This document shows positions 4,692 through 5,174 of a stretch of DNA of 5,174 nt, in pieces (position 1 is the first letter of the stretch; each line of letters begins with the position of its first letter). Made by a program: the position numbers and the translations under genes. Origin of the DNA: Bacilli bacterium (GTDB lineage Bacteria > Bacillota_I > Bacilli_A > ML615J-28 > CAG-698). The DNA is taken from the NCBI GenBank assembly GCA_028693885.1, contig JAQUUM010000045.1, forward strand, positions 3,349-8,522, given 5' to 3'. The notes under the pieces were generated by a model. That model was not told where the DNA came from. It saw only the letters and a list, made by a program, of their open reading frames with translations, and did no database searches.

Positions 4692-5174
4692 ATGTTTAAA
4701 AAATTTAAATTTATTTTTGTTTTAGTTCTTAGTTTGTTTGTTGTAGCGTGTAAACCAGGGGATGATGTAAATGATGAAACAGATCCAAATCAAGCAATAT
4801 TAGAAGCTTGGGTTGACTCTGTTATCCCTGATTTAATTAATGATGATATAGCTTTACCTCAAACTCATCCGACTTTAGGTGGTATGGTAATTTGGAATTC
4901 AAATAAGGCAGGTTTTGATTATGATGGTAATTATGTTCGCCCTGCAGTTACAGAAGATATTACAATTACTGTGCAAGTTATAATTGGTGCTAAAACTTAT
5001 AATATAAGTATTGACACTATTATTGAGGGTGATATGGCAACTATTGATTATATTGCTAATTGGTTTGCTGAGAGTAAAGTTGAAGCTAACAAAATAAATA
5101 GTGATGTAACAGATATTGTTTTCCCAACAACTCATCCTGTGTTTGGAGGAGAGATTGCTTGGACAAGTACTAAT
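4692..5174 (+). CDS. Lipoprotein with bacterial Ig-like repeats (5' part, runs off the window)
   Basis: An open frame runs from ATG 4692 to the window edge without a stop (161 residues seen). It starts MFKKFKFIFVLVLSLFVVAC, a type II signal peptide with lipobox VVAC and lipidated Cys20, so the protein is anchored outside the membrane. An acidic linker (DDVNDETD, 24-31) follows. Then come Ig-like units of the aBig_2 (atypical bacterial Ig-like) kind: a helix, then LP-x-THP-x-x-GG-x-x-x-W-x-S-N (55-71), a GNYVRPA turn (79-85) and an alternating strand ITITVQVIIG. A second unit begins near 117, and its THP motif lies 89 residues after the first. Such modules stack into surface stalks that carry adhesion, sugar-binding or enzyme domains; which applies here is beyond the edge. 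It begins 2 bases after the synthase stop. An alternative ATG at 4686 overlaps that stop (ATGA) but is too close to the SD. Confidence 0.75.
   Translation, partial: MFKKFKFIFVLVLSLFVVACKPGDDVNDETDPNQAILEAWVDSVIPDLINDDIALPQTHPTLGGMVIWNSNKAGFDYDGNYVRPAVTEDITITVQVIIGAKTYNISIDTIIEGDMATIDYIANWFAESKVEANKINSDVTDIVFPTTHPVFGGEIAWTSTN

Noticed and set aside
4899..5135. Minus-strand open frame of 78 codons near the right edge
   Set aside because: It is opposite the lipoprotein frame, which has an SD, signal peptide and Ig-like motifs; the antisense product is Asn/Ile-rich noise.
4692..5174. TGA read as tryptophan (Mycoplasma-type code)
   Set aside because: Conserved Trp positions use TGG, and the synthase ends at TGA exactly where its domain finishes and the next gene begins.

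Overview
The window is AT-rich bacterial DNA with short intergenic gaps, Shine-Dalgarno sites of the GGAG type and TATAAT promoters. Tryptophan is encoded by TGG throughout, and TGA ends at least one well-supported gene (the pseudouridine synthase), so the Mycoplasma-type TGA=Trp code is not in use. Together with two lipoproteins and a probable bacterial Ig-like repeat surface lipoprotein, this suggests a low-GC Firmicute or Acholeplasma/Izemoplasma-like lineage. That placement is inference; there is no rRNA or other marker gene here.

Layout, left to right. (1) The last codons of a plus-strand gene with an acidic PVEEA-repeat tail, followed by a bidirectional terminator. (2) A minus-strand M55 D-aminopeptidase (DppA family). 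(3) A divergent promoter region, then a plus-strand two-gene operon of small two-TM membrane proteins with a YcxB-like (PH-type) cytoplasmic domain. The first carries a long extension: an acidic five-residue repeat followed by a lysine-rich, histone-H1-like tail. The second starts on the last base of the first gene's stop codon. (4) A second bidirectional terminator and a minus-strand small lipoprotein of unknown function. (5) Another divergent promoter region, then a plus-strand operon: a DUF5655-type protein with a PD-(D/E)XK-like nuclease fold, a short RluA-family pseudouridine synthase overlapping it by 14 bases, and the 5' end of an Ig-like repeat lipoprotein that runs off the right edge and starts 2 bases after the synthase stop.

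All four promoters I can place carry an extended -10 element (TGnTATAAT). Two annotated-looking upstream start codons (a GTG at 905 and an ATG at 3127) are rejected here in favour of starts with proper SD spacing.

The genes do not form one obvious pathway. The most unusual item is the YcxB-like protein with the charged repeat tail: it is predicted to display a polylysine, nucleic-acid-binding-like arm from the inner face of the membrane, next to a tail-less paralogue. No rRNA, tRNA, CRISPR array, insertion sequence or transposase was seen, and no stretch above about 300 bases lacks a gene.
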